Source: Drosophila pseudoobscura
Taxonomy: Eukaryota; Arthropoda; Insecta; Diptera; Drosophilidae
NCBI RefSeq assembly: GCF_009870125.1
Contig: NC_046679.1
Span: 16,430,001-16,494,000, forward strand
Direction of reading: 5' to 3'
Length of the DNA: 64,000 nt
The notes beneath the pieces are model-generated. The model saw only the letters and a list, made by a program, of their open reading frames with translations, was not told where the DNA came from and did not search any database. Both the position numbers and the translations under genes were made by a program. Shown piece by piece: positions 45,818-59,300 of this stretch (the first letter of the stretch is position 1; each line of letters opens with the position of its first letter).

Positions 45818-46430
45818 TTTTAAATGACTGTGTTTTGCTATTTCCTACATATTCGTAATGTAATTTTATTTTTAATCCATAGCCTACTCTAGACAATCTA
45901 TTTGAAACAAAAATATAAACATTTTTATAGAACCATCGGGTTCTATAAACTCCCGGGAAGTTCGGGATGCAGTGCCTCATAACTGTCTCATAACACCTTA
46001 AACAGTGGGGCTCAGTGGAAATGAGTTGGCAATTTAATTATTGGAGGAACAATATACGCATTGTATACTCTCTCGCAACTAATAGAGAATTTTCTACAGC
46101 TTTCATAAAATGAAAGGTGGAAGATGGAAAAGAAACTAAACTAATTATCGTATGATTCTCTATTTTGGTCTCTTTTATTAGGTGCAATAATTTTTATCAA
46201 CGTTCAAAAACATAAAAAAACACGGATCTGGTGGTCTCTTAAGCCAACACTGAACAGTGCATTTTATTGTACATACAAATGATTGTATTGATATATATGT
46301 ATGTTTCATAATGTAGTTTTGTGTAAACAGTGCATACGGTAATGCAGTAGGCAGTGCTAAGAATTGTTATGTGCCGTTTTCTCTAACTGGCCTTTATTTT
46401 CTGCTTATGTAAGGAAAGCGATGCTGGACC
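45818..46430. other. Intergenic region between globin pair and RING gene
   Basis: 613 bp, AT-rich, upstream of the second globin and downstream of the RING gene (both on the minus strand). No gene or notable motif is seen beyond TATATATGTATGT near 46290. Confidence 0.4.
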
Positions 46431-47372
46431 TCAGGGCTTATGCCCGCACCAAAACAAACGTATGGAACTCTCATATTCCTGGGGGTTTCCGCAAATGGGG
46501 CAGCAGCCATTCTCGCGCAGAGCCTGTTGCAGGCAACTGTCACAGTAAATATGGCCGCAAGTGGTGGAGCGTATATTCTCCAACTGGTTAATTTCAATAA
46601 GGCATATACCGCAGCGGAACTGACCGGAAGGCTTACAACTCCAAGGATCAACCGGAAATGGAGGAGTTGACTCAAGCGAATTGATGTGCACACGAACCCT
46701 GCCTGGATCATGAGGCGGCCTGAGACTTATGCTTGCTTGATTGCTTGTTGTAGTAATCGAGAAAACGTCACCACCTGAAAACCAGAAAAACTCAGCACGT
46801 CTTACAATACCTTTACACTTGTTTACTTACTAATGAATGAAATTGTTATGGGTGTTCCAGTTTCAATTTTGTGGGTCATGTTGATGTCCATCCCAATCGG
46901 TCGTTGGGGTATGTTCTTGTTGAGTAAATAATAGTCCACGATTGCAGCATAGTTTGGTTGCTGTAAAGTACTGCCTGCTGCTTCATTGGGAGCTGGCAAT
47001 AAAAGACATTTTGACACGAAAACATCTCACTTCAGTCTTCACATTACATACCTTCATCGTTCGGATTCAGATCTTCAGCGTATATAGGTTCCTCTGCGAC
47101 CAAATCGTTTGCCTGATGTGGCACGTCTTGACTATCGTTCATGTCCCTATTTTGCTCGTTATTATTCATTGCTTCATTGGGAGCTGGCAATAAAAGACAT
47201 TTTGACACGAAAACATCTCACTTCAGTCTGCACATTAGATACCTTCATCGTTCGGATTCAGATCTTCAGCGTTTATAGGTTCCTCAGCGACCAAATCGTT
47301 TGCCTGATTTGGCACGTCTTGACTATCGTTCATGTCCCGATTTTGCTCGTTATTATTTATATTATCACTCAT
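46431..47372 (-). CDS. C3HC4 RING-finger protein, candidate E3 ubiquitin ligase
   Basis: Exons 47243-47372, 47052-47183, 46831-46992 and 46431-46774 join in frame to 255 residues. The C-terminal RING is complete: Cys196, Cys199, Cys214, His216, Cys219, Cys222, Cys233 and Cys236, followed by a short tail with a further Cys-Gly-His. The N-terminal half is acidic, Asn/Asp/Glu-rich and includes two near-identical copies of about 43 residues encoded by exons 1 and 2, the product of a 191-bp tandem duplication. The layout of an acidic N-terminus and C-terminal RING recalls RNF4-like SUMO-targeted ligases such as dgrn, which maps to the same fly region, but I see no clear SUMO-interaction motif and the RING is divergent, so I leave it unnamed. 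Confidence 0.85.
46980..47361. repeat. 191-bp tandem duplication spanning an exon and its intron
   Basis: 46980-47170 and 47171-47361 are direct repeats with an exact 191-bp offset and only a handful of differences by eye. Each unit carries a whole coding exon, both splice sites and the intron, so the duplicate reads through in frame as an extra exon of the RING gene. Confidence 0.92.
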
Positions 47373-50300
47373 TCTAATACTTTCCAGGAAACGAACAATT
47401 GACTAAGTGAGGTTGACAAATTAATGAATAATATTTTTTTTCCTTCTCGCACTGACACCTGAAAGGAAATGTGGCCGAACTTTCTATCTGTCAGTGTTGG
47501 AAAGCAACATCTGGCCATGTTTAAATTTATTTGGGCTATCGTTATCGGTGATAAAGTTATCGGCAAAGAAACTTTGCAGTTTTCAGATCCAATTTTGCTT
47601 TCTGGCTGTTGCTTTTTCACAAAAAGTGGCCCAGGTCCTCGACTGATACCGACTGAATATGATTCGCAAAATAGGAAGCCAAATCAAGGCTCTTGTTCTG
47701 TGTGATGAAGTGTACAATGTGTTAACAGCTAGTAAATAAAACGCATTGCGAATAAATATTTGTATTTATATGTATATATATTTTCATTAAATAATTTAAC
47801 ATCGCTTTATTCCCACGCAAAGAACGATTTCGGTTTTAGGTTGTATTTGTTTTTGCTTTTGCTTTTCATAATTATGAGATAATTTTATTGTTATTTTGTT
47901 TGGAATAAATAATAAGTTAAGTTTACTCTTGCTCGTGAGGCCATCACACACGCACACAGACATGACACACGTGTCATGTCATGTCATGTCGACGACGCAT
48001 ATGTTATGTTTAATTGCAATGCACTTTTCTATGCGAAATAGTCACCTCTCAATACGCGTATATCGTATAATTTACGATGTACATAGGCAAAGTATATATT
48101 TTATGTGTATGTTACCGGCTGTATTATGTCTATATTAACGTTACAAATTACTTGTTTCTCTGTGGCAGTGGTAAGTAGAGTATTATCAGAGTACCGTTCT
48201 AACGTATTCTCGCTGATGTTGTCCCGAAACACTCGATCATTACAGATTGGTTAGGTATGGGTTTTTTGTTTTCTTTTTGGATTCCTTTGCGGTTTAGCTC
48301 TGTCCGTCTGTCTGCTGCGTCTGCGTATATGTATACTCGTATGTAGGTATACGCAATATAGATAGATATATACATATGTTAGTTTATTATATGCTTAATT
48401 TGCTTGGGTTTGCTCTATATTTGCAATTGGAATGGAGAGGATACAAAAAGTTGAGGATGAAGTTCTAGCAAACTAAAACATTCTAAATTACACTTTAAAT
48501 TTAGTTTGTTCTTTCCGCTTCGTGTTATGGTGGGTTTTAGAAAATTATTTCAAAGTTAAATGTAATCGGTATTCATTTTGTAGTGTTCTGTTTCGTTCAT
48601 ACAGTCATCCGCTGACCTTGAAACTACTTGAAAACACTATTCGCTATCTGCACTCAGCACATTTTTAACTATTCTTTAGACTATTTTCTATTCCATTTAC
48701 CATTTACCATTTCAATTTCCATTTTATTATTTAATTTGCATATTAAGTAGGTAGCAAAATGCTGGTGGTAATATTTGTATTATTTCCGCTAATATTTCAC
48801 TATTACCTTAAGGTTTGGTTTATTACTTCGTTTATGTTCAATGACGCGCTAGAAAAGGTTTTAACTGAAACAAAGTTAAAAAAAAAAACAAAACAAAAAA
48901 AAAGTAAACTCTGAGACATTTCATGACTGGGGGATGGGATTCCGAAACATGTATACACTATTTATGTAATATATGTATGTAGTTGGTGTGTCGATTGCTA
49001 TGAAAACTCTCCTTTTCTGCTTAGGGAGTGTTTTGTTGTTGATTTCGTTTCGCTTCGTTTCGTTATGTTTTAGTTTTGTTTGGTTTTCAGTCTTTTCAAC
49101 AAATTGATTGCTTGGATTTTGTAAATTTGTTTGCTGGATTGTTCTTGTGGCTGTGTATTTTGTTTTCTAGTTGTTGCTGATATCGTATCGGTGTTGTTGC
49201 CTGATGAAAAGAGCTACGGGTTTTCAACTAAAATGCTTGTTCGTATTGGCCTAACATTTGATGGAGCATGCTCATGATTTGTTACACTTAGTTCTTAAGT
49301 ACGTTTCCCCTTGTTTTGGTTGTTAATATTATGCTTATTATAACTCGCTAACGCCCTGAGCATTTGGTCTCCATTTACTTGTTAAGTTCGACAGAAGTGT
49401 TTTGTTTGAAATTGCTTTAAAACCCAAAACAAAATCCCCGTAAAGCGTCAGAGAGGGTTCTCAAAGTCAGTGGAAAAGTGGTCTAGAAAAGTAAATGAAA
49501 TTTTAGGCACATTTAATACATACACAAATTCACATATTCGTTTTATATAGTACTTAGGCATACGCTTTATCCAACTTATCCAAACCGCAATACAACTGAT
49601 CCTTGAAACATGAATATTATCGGAATCTGTGTGTGTCTTGTCTAGCGCTGCTGCCAATATTTCCCGTAGTCGATTCGATTCGAGTCTATATAATTTGTTG
49701 TTGTTTTTAGTTACTTTCGCTAATACTCGTATTAATGAGTGTTCGATATTGTGCAATACATTTCGGTAAATTAGTTCGTTCCACTTCTGTTTCATTCACT
49801 CCTAACGCTCAGCCGCTCTGTGTATCTGCATAATTATCAATTCAATTCATATTTGCTCAACATATTCTTGTTCTTTGTCTTTGTCTTTGTCATCATTTGC
49901 CAGCTAACAGATGGCTTTGTCTGTCAGTTATTTTAGTTTGTTTTAGAATTAGGTATTTACTCTAAGTTAAATGCATATACAATTTGTAGTACTTGGTTGC
50001 CTGCCAATCATGTTTTGTTTAGTTTTAGTTTAGTATGTAACTATGTATATGTATATTATATGTAGTTGCTGCTCTGCCGCTATTAATTTAGGTTTAGATT
50101 TGTATACATACTTTTCTATACGTGAATACTTTTTGCATTAACAATATATCCCATTCAGCGTCAATTTGGATTTTGGTTTTGCTTTACTTGTTTAAATGTA
50201 CGATATGACACAGTGATATATATTCCATAGTATATGTTATTCTAAAGTACAAGTACAAATACATATCGAACAGGGTTCAGCCCAGAGCACACGCACAAGC

Positions 50301-53300
50301 GGCACAAGCAAGAACAAACGCCACGCAGCCCAACTCACACCCACACCCACGCCCACACCCACACCCACACCAATTTCCATTTCCGCTTCCGTTTCATTCC
50401 AACACCAAACCTTAACTGATCATTCCACCGCTAGGTGCCTCCTCCTCCATTCCCCTGCCACCACATCTTAAGGCTAAGCTAACTACAACTAAGAAGCCAC
50501 AACGATTCGCAAATCAATTGAAGTTTTGTCCTAAGTATGTACTTGTGATATCTCCCACCAAAGTACAGTTTGTCCTCTACTAGTATTCAGTATTATTACT
50601 CGTCTATGTAGAATATGTTTCGAATTTGTAACCTTTGGGTCGTTCAACGATTAAAGCTTTTGGGGTGAACAAATCAAGAGAACTGGTTGGGGTACTGGTA
50701 TCCATATACTTATAATAGGTATGTATCTATATAATATTTTTAAAATGAAGGCGACAGCTGTAGTAACATTGACGTTTCTTTGGTATGTAATAATCGTACG
50801 ACGTTAAAATCCTAAAATCAATAACCAGGATGGGCAATGGGCAGCTATTATTATATTAGGTCGGTTCGGAGATGGTCCCGGCCCTGGCCCCACTTGGCCT
50901 CTCTACAAATGAACATTGCTCCTCGTCTGCATTATCTTTTCTGACGTTTGTTGCTGTTTTAAAAACTCTACTTTCTATATGCAATAATTAACAATTCACT
51001 ATATAAAAATCAATTTGCCTCAACTATATGTTTTGTTTGCCTATGCTGTGGTTTATAACTCTTTGGTTTCGAGAATCATGTGTAACACTTGAATTGTTTC
51101 TCCATTCTCCAGTATAAAATAAATCTGACAACAAGTAACCGAATATTTATCTATTTAAAATCTTAACGCTTTCCCTCATCTTTCTCACCCTCATCATCGC
51201 TAGCTCTCTCTTTATCTCTTTCGCATCAGCAACACTTTGATCAATATTTTGAATCAGTATTTTAATTTAAAATCAAATAATGCACAATCTTGGTTATGAA
51301 TTGGTTTACATTAATACCATTCTAATAATTGATTTGAAATTTGAATCTGAACTTGAACTTGAATTCCGTATATGAATGGTAGCTTGTTATTTTCGTTTGT
51401 TTTGTGGTTGGGTTCTTGTAGGAAGTTGTACTTTGCATGAAGACGAATGATTATGCTTGGTGTTTTTTGTTTGTTTTTTTTTTTTTGGTAGCCAACACAA
51501 ATGTATATATGTACATACATATATATACTTCGATTTTCCTGCTAGCCTGCTAATCTGCTATTTATTGCTTAAGATCTCTCCCTGACTGGCCTAGTTTAAA
51601 TAATAATATTTTCTCTATGCTTTAGTGTATGTTTATATGTATCTGCAATGCCTGCGCATAAGCCTAGGTGTATGTATATACTCGTATGAATAGGTTGCTA
51701 TGACTATGACTAGAAACTATCTTCTTGAACTGGCAAACATTGACTAGCTGACTAACTGACTAACCGACCGACTGACTGATGATACTCTAGCTAAAGCACA
51801 AACGTTTTAAGTACTCTTACATTGTGGGTATTTACAGTTTCGTAGCATTCGTTAATTCGGGGTGTAATTTCTATTGTATTATATTTGATGTATTGTATAG
51901 ATTTTTTATAGTACGATTGGGATTAAGCACAGTTGGCCATACATTATATAAAAAGCTTTGGAAACATAAATGCTGTATGTAAAATCTGTCCCTTAATCGC
52001 AAAGCGTGTTTTAATTTGTTATTTTATTGTATAGTTATATATAACTTTAGTTTTTTGTTTTTTTTTTTTAGTTTTGTCTTCTTTTTTTGTTTGTTTGTTT
52101 TCGGTTTTTTCCATCGTTTGTATAATTATGTTTAAATGTTTATAAATATTATACTGTATTGTTGTATATTAGTGTGTATATCAGACTTTGTTTCATACCA
52201 AAAACTAAGCACATCGATTCGTCAATAAATTCATGTATTTGTTTGTTTTTATGTGTGTATGTATGCGTGTGATGTATGATGTATTATCAATCATCGATCG
52301 ATCGGATACGGTAACGAAGGCTCCAAGGATGTCTTAGGCGGCTGTTTTTGGGTTTCGAAGCATACCTTTGGGCCTTATACAATTTTGGTATGGTTATATA
52401 TATATATTGTATAAGTATGTATAATACATACATGTAAGAGGCGGTAGAGAAACATTTTAGGCAAATATATTGCTCGAAAAGTTGTCCAGTAACTACCTGG
52501 ACTTGGGCTTTTGCTTAGTTTTCACATAAATATACATATATCGAGTACAGCGGTTTTATAGATTAGAGAGTTGGTCACATTGAAACACACACATCGCATA
52601 CGCTATGGTATGCTGTGCTGTGGTTGTTTGGTGTAAGGGATAGAAAAAGACGTGGAAGAGGACTCTTTTTGTAGTATGTACAGCGTATGTATTCCAATAC
52701 TTGGGACTGGGGAAATGCAAAAATATGTCATTAGCATAATTGTATTGCATGTCTATATATCGTGTATAGGCATGTACATGAGCATGTCTGTATATATGTA
52801 TGTAGAAATTGTTGATTTTTTTATGTTGCTTGTAAAAATTTAATGCGCGATCAACCTTTCAGTTTAAGTTTGTTCTCGTTCACGTTGTTTTTCTTTAGTT
52901 GTTATGTTACATTTATAATTTGTAATTTGTTGTATACGATGTTTACCTATTATTCTCTTCTTGGGTTTTGCTTTTAGTTCGTTCAAAAATACTGTTCGTA
53001 AATGTTATTGAATTCGGATTTGTATTAGCTAAATGGCTGCCCCACCCCACTGTTGGTGTTTCCGCTCGGTATACATACATACACACATACACACCACACC
53101 ATACCACACACACATACAGAAAGCTCGGCAGCCATGTTGGCCTTCCGTTTAATAAGAGGAGATATCCGCGCGTTCAGTGGGTTTTAGCATAGTTTTTTTT
53201 TTCTAGTTATTCGATTATTGTTTATCGGTTTATATTCGTATTATTCGTTCTATGTAAATTTGTAAACTGTAAATACTCCAAAAGAACACTTTCAGCATTG

Positions 53301-53374
53301 TCTCTGTCTGTATGGCAATCGTTTTCGTAATCGTATCGTACTTGTTCGTTATCATTATGGTTATCGTTATCGCC
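47373..53374 (-). other. 6-kb non-coding region, likely including the RhoGAP100F 3' UTR
   Basis: No supported coding exon on either strand over about 6 kb. Composition is T-rich on the plus strand with many TATGTATGTA repeats, poly-T runs (51475, 52060) and a CCCACA tandem tract at about 50330-50370. T-rich plus strand means A-rich minus strand, as in fly neuronal 3' UTRs. The boundary between UTR and the RING gene promoter cannot be placed. A probable synteny breakpoint lies somewhere here. Confidence 0.4.
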
Positions 53375-56300
53375 TCACTTGAGATCGTCGTACTCATCGC
53401 TACCGTTCTTGGAGTCGCCCGACGACTGGAATGCCGCCATCACGGTCGCCCTGTGATGGCCCTTGTCCGCCCCGAGCTTGTCCGCCTCCCCGTGGCCATT
53501 GTTACTACCGCCGTTGCCCCCATTGCTACTGGGCTTCTCGTCGAAGGCATCGAGGAAGGGATTGGTGGCCGCATACTGCGCCCGATATGTGCCCAGAGTG
53601 TGGTAATTGTTGCCCCCATTGGTAAAGGGACGTGAGCTGCTGCTGCCGCTCGAGGTGCTGCTCGAGTAGAAGTCATAGCTATTGGTGGAGCCCGTCATGG
53701 AGCTGACCCCGCTGCTGGTTGTTGTACCCGCACCGCTGCTCGAGTGGTAGGAGGAACTGGCGCTGCTTCCAAACAGGGCAGCCCCCGAGCTGGCGGCGCC
53801 CCCACCTGCCCCACTCTTTGGCAAAGTGCCGTACAGGTGCATGGCATTGTGGCTGCCGTTGCCATTGGTGCTGGTGAAGGGACTGTTGGTGCTGCCCAAA
53901 TGGTTGTGGTTGCCGCTGGTGGTCCCATTGCCATTGCCCAGGCCGCTGCTCCCAAAGAGAGCGCTGCCATAGCTCCTGTGCTCTGAGCCCGATCCCGCTA
54001 CCGACTTATTGCTACTGCTTGCCGTGTTCCGCGAGTCGTTGGTGTAGGTTGTCGTGCTGCTGGATGCACTGGCATTGGCAGTGGTTCCACCAATATAGGT
54101 CTTGGTCTCCGTCTCCGACGATGACGACGAGGCCAGGCTGTCAAACAGCCGCCGTCCGGTCGACACAATCGAGGAGGAGCCACTTACCGCTGCTCCGGAC
54201 TTACTGTCCTTGTTCAGGCGCGAGGGCGATGACAACTTCTGTTGGCTGTTGGTGTGGTTAGTGTTCGTGTCCGCTGAGCTTGGCGACGATGTGGTGTGCT
54301 TGCTAATCGCTCCCGTTGTGGCGCTGGGCTTGAGAGAAGAGCTGGAGCCGGTGGGCGTGACCAGTTGGTAAGTGCCCTTGGGCAGACCATCCCCACCGCC
54401 GGGCGGCGATGGCGACTCCGGCGACTTGATCGGCGTGAACTGGACACGCGGCTCACGCTTTAAATACTTCGACATCAGCTGGCTGGTGGTCATGGCCTGC
54501 GACTGGGCCAGCAAGGCGTTGGTGGAGGCCGACGACTTGTACGACAGCAGATCGTCCGAGTCATCCGAGGAGGTGGTGGGTGCCGAGGTGGCCGTCGAGC
54601 CGGCACTCAATACCGTAGCCTGCGATGAGCTGGAGCTTGAGGTGGCGCTCGACTTGTTGCGCATCGCCTTGTACTCATCGCTGCTGGCGTTGAGGCTGGT
54701 CTTGCTGGGGGTGTAGCTGTTGCTGTTGCCGCTGTAGCTGCTCTTCTTTGTGTCCAGGCTGGCGTACTTGGAGCTGTAGCTAGAGTCATCACCGGCCAGG
54801 CTCTTGGACAGCGCTTTGTGCGGTTCATAGAAGTCAACGTTGCCTTTGCGTGTTGTCGTGCTGCTGCTGCCGCCTAGGGCTGATACTGCATCCGACTGGG
54901 TGGTGGGTGTGATGGCATCTACGGGTGCATCCTTCTGCAGCGGCGGCTTCTTCTGTACTATGGAATAGGGGCTGGCCGTATCGATGATCTTGACTTGCTT
55001 AACGGAGACAGGTGAAGCACCGCGCTTGATGGTATCCGTGCCTGTAAGTGGGATTTTTCGAGCATTAAATTGTCTCTATCTCTGGTGTTATTTTGATGTT
55101 CTTTACTTTTACCCGAGCCCGATCCGGAGCCCGAACCCGTCGACGCTGAGCTACTGCCTGGGGAGGGTGTGCCTGGAAGTGGCAGTGGCGATTGGTCGGG
55201 AATTGCTGAGCCCACTGATCCCGCCAATTGATAGGGCTGCAAGAGATCAGATCAAAAGAAAAAGAGAGAGGGAGAAAGAGGGCGTAGGACAACCCATGGA
55301 GTTGGTCAAATTTTTGTCTTTACATAGTTCAAATATGGCTTTATACGAGGGGGGGGCGGGTATACGTGCAGTGGTCTTTGCATCTGGTTTAAGTCTTACT
55401 TATACGAGTAGGGTGTGCAGAGAGAATTTCGAATTTAGATTTTGGCTGTTGGTGTCTTAGGGGTGTACATAATGCTGTGTGTGTGGGTGAGTGTGTGTGA
55501 GTGTGTGAGTGCGTAAGTGTGTAGAGTGTTTAGATTTTAAGCAGATACAACGTTTAGACAAAGACAATTATCACATCGTGCTGAGTGCGATACGTTCTTG
55601 TACGGGTGGGCGGCCAATTTGTAAACCAATCAGATAGGTATTGTTCTCTAGATTTGGATGTGATTCTGGGACGGTTCGGAACGATGCTTGGTGATGCAAA
55701 AGCGTGAGGTGTTGGACATGCAAACGGGGTGCCATGAACGATGTGCGGTTGATAGAATCAAGCGAAAAAAGGGTGGAGGAGAGTCCCTTACTTATTATCC
55801 CCGAAAACAATAGTTTAAAAATGAAGTTACGGTAGGGTCTAGGTTCCCAATCCTTTGAATATTTTTCACACGTTCTATTCTACATCAGCTGTGCATTTCG
55901 GTGACAAAAGAAGGGTGACAGGGATGTCGTCAGGGTGTTAGTAGAGGGAATCTCATGGGGCACTGAGTAAGTATCTCCTGGGGAGGAAGGGCTACTGTGT
56001 GTGGGCTACTGCACAGTGTAACAATATAATGTACGAGGGGCAATGATTTGATGAAGTTTGTACAATGGCATTGTGGTATATGAAGCATTTACATGGTGTG
56101 TTCTTTTCTTTTGGCATGTGGTTTACATACAGAGGCTGTACGGATTATACATATATTGGATATATTGAAATTGGATTGGATTGGTATACAAAGTGGTATA
56201 AATAGTCAGATATGTTTATTTTGTTACCAGTAGTGGGCCAATCATGCTTTACACGCCGTTCAACAATTATCACATCGCTCAAATCATCATCATTACCATC

Positions 56301-59300
56301 GTTATAAGTATATAAATGTATATATCGTATATCGATATGTTTAAGTAAATAAATATATACGATAATATACGTATGTATGGGTCACAATTACAACGTCTAT
56401 CGATCACGGATCACAACAAATTATGGATTACTTTAATATATGTATATATTACATCTCTTTTTATAAGCAATTATTTGTAAGTAGTATTCTCGTAAAAAGC
56501 ACAAATCAAATGACAACAGATAATGCTTTCGAAAGATTGCTCAATTGATAGCTCAGTAGGTTAAAAATGTATATATTTTCATCATCTTTTGCAAAACGGT
56601 CAACAGGAAAAGTTAAAGAGCAAGAATTTGTTTCTCTGTGTTTGTGTAGTGTCTTGGAGTTTTTGGTAGTGAAAGTGTGTGATAGAGAAAGTGTGAAAAA
56701 GTGGCAAAGTATGATATGGTTTTATGGTGTCTGAAAATATCCTGCATAACTATACTAAACCAAAAACAAAAGTGGCCTTTGAGCGCTCTCTTGTGGCAAT
56801 TCAAAAGCCACCCTGAATATCGTATACCATAGAACTGTATAGCCGTTACTCATTTTACTATGAATATTATCTTTGACTAAACAATACGCCCATAGAAAAA
56901 ATATGCTCTGAATTTATGTATATTATTGGTCGGACAATTGGTAAATAATATATAATACTACTTTCAATAGGATACAAAAAAGAACAAAAATAACAGTTTA
57001 ACAGCATATACAAAAATGATACAAAATTAATATCCAATTGAAATTTTAAAAGTATTTTCAAAATCTGAGAAGCAAAATCTCCTTAAACTTAATAAATGAT
57101 GTATAGAAAATAAAAATCATTCAATGTTAATGATAGGTACGATATACAACAAATAAAATATTTAAACTTTCATATGATAATATTCAACTAAAATGTTATA
57201 AAAAATAAATTTTGAATTCAAATTTATACAAATGAAAATAATGTAAAATAAGGTAATTCTTATATTCTCTTTGAAATTTTAAAACTCATTTTATAAGAGC
57301 TTTTCAGATATTCGAAAAGATCTCTGAGAAAGCTGAATGCATTTTGTATACGCATTAGAAGTGCCCCCAACAATAAAGAAATTCTGCCTGAAGTGTAGTA
57401 TGTATGTTATGTTAGGTTATGTTGGTGAGGATTAGTGAGATTAGATGATAAAGTAATGCATAAGTAATGTATGTTAAATGTTAAATGTTCAATGTTCGAT
57501 TATCGTATGTTGTAATTGTTTTGTTGGCTCTTGTTGTTGTTTGTTCACATTGTTTATTGTTTATGTTGTTAGTGTTGCTGTGTGCTGGTGGTTACTGTTG
57601 TTGTTTTACCTGTTGCACCGCTTGTTGCAAGGCTCGATGCGATTGAGCTAACTGACCCACTACTGATTGATACAGATGACTGTTGGCTGTGGCTGAGAGC
57701 TGAGGATGGCCTTGGGAGAGTATGTTGGTTACCGAAGTGGACGAGCGCAGGAGGTTGCCCGCCGCCATGAGCTGCTGCTGCTGCTGCAGTAGAAGTTGCT
57801 GTCTGTCCGCTGGCAACGCACTGACTTTGCTTCCACGCTGCCCTGTTGACTCGCCGCGCCGACCTGTCTACATAGGACTCTGTATTAATCAATATTAATG
57901 TGAACGCAAATCGGTGTCTGTGTGTCTGTGGGTGAGTCTTGGATGAGTGTTTAATGTGTTTGTGGGTGTGTGGGTGTGTGGGTGTTTCTGTGTGTGTATG
58001 TGAAGTAACAGTTAACAGTGAAAACGGTTTCTGTGCCGCGCTTTAGAGACAGAGAAAGAGAGGAATGAAGATCTTGACTGGAACAGCGGCTTGCTTTCAA
58101 AGCGGAAATAGAAAGAAATTTAAGAAAACTCTTGCAGGTGTGTGTGTTTGTGTGTGTGTGTGTGTCCTCTAGTCGTGTGTGAGTGTAGTCGGTGGGTGGT
58201 TCGGGGATCTGTTGGTGGCTGGGTGGCTGTGCAGCATGGACACTGGGAGTACGTTACCTGAAGCAACGCCGGCCATGTTGCTCATACTGCCGGCCGTGGC
58301 CAGGCCGCTCATCATCGAGCCCGTTGCGCCGCCCATGTGCTGTGCCAGCTGCTGATGCTGCGCCTGCGGCTGTGGCCAGATCTGCAGCAGATATTTGAGC
58401 ACTGCGATCGGCTGGGCGTGATCGATGTCAGCGCCCGGCTGTGCGCTGGCCGAATGCAGCATCAGCGGTGGGCCCATCACCGTGGCCAGCGCCTGGGCGG
58501 ACATCTTGTTGCGCTCAGAGTTGGAAACGACCAGCGACAGGTGGTCGAGCAGGAATACAAGAGTGGCCTAGAGAGCAGGGAATGAGAAACCTCCATGGAA
58601 TACTAGTACTGTATGCTTTCCACTCACCCTGTTCGCCCTGGGCAGGCAATCGAGGATGCTAAGCATCAGTTTTGCATTGCCCTCGGGGTCATCTGGCAGG
58701 CAGACAGCTGTGGGAGATTATGGTTGGGGGTAATTAAATCGAAAGGGCAGAGGGAGGAGTACAATCATGCTCACCCAAGGCGTCTACTGTCATCTGGAAG
58801 AGGCAGCGCGTGAACAGCGGCTCCGGCAGCTCCCTGAGGTAGTCCTTGAGCACACCGGTGATGACATTGATGTCAGGAACATGTTCCGGGCTCAATTCCA
58901 CGGCACGGCTGTTGCGCTCGAAGGCCTCGCGCAGCAGACGCTTCTTGGTGGCCGAGCCGCACAGTCGATACAGCCCGATTATATCGAGCCCACGTCGCTC
59001 CACCTCCTCCACGCAGCGCCGTAGCACAATTGGCACTGGGGCACAGCCCGGGGCCCCCTTAGACTCCCGGTTGACGACCGTCTCCAGGTCGGCGCCGAAC
59101 AGCGTCGGATAGCCGGCCCTCAGGCTGGGCAGACCACGCCTCTTGTACAGGGCCAGGGGATCAGTGTGCCGCATGCGGATGTAGATGGTGCCCCGCGGCT
59201 CCACCTTGAGGGCCAGCTGGTGCAGCGGCGACTGCCGTAGGATGGCCGACAGCGAAATGGCTCCCCGATAGCAGAGCTTGTGCCGGTGCTGGGGATCCCA

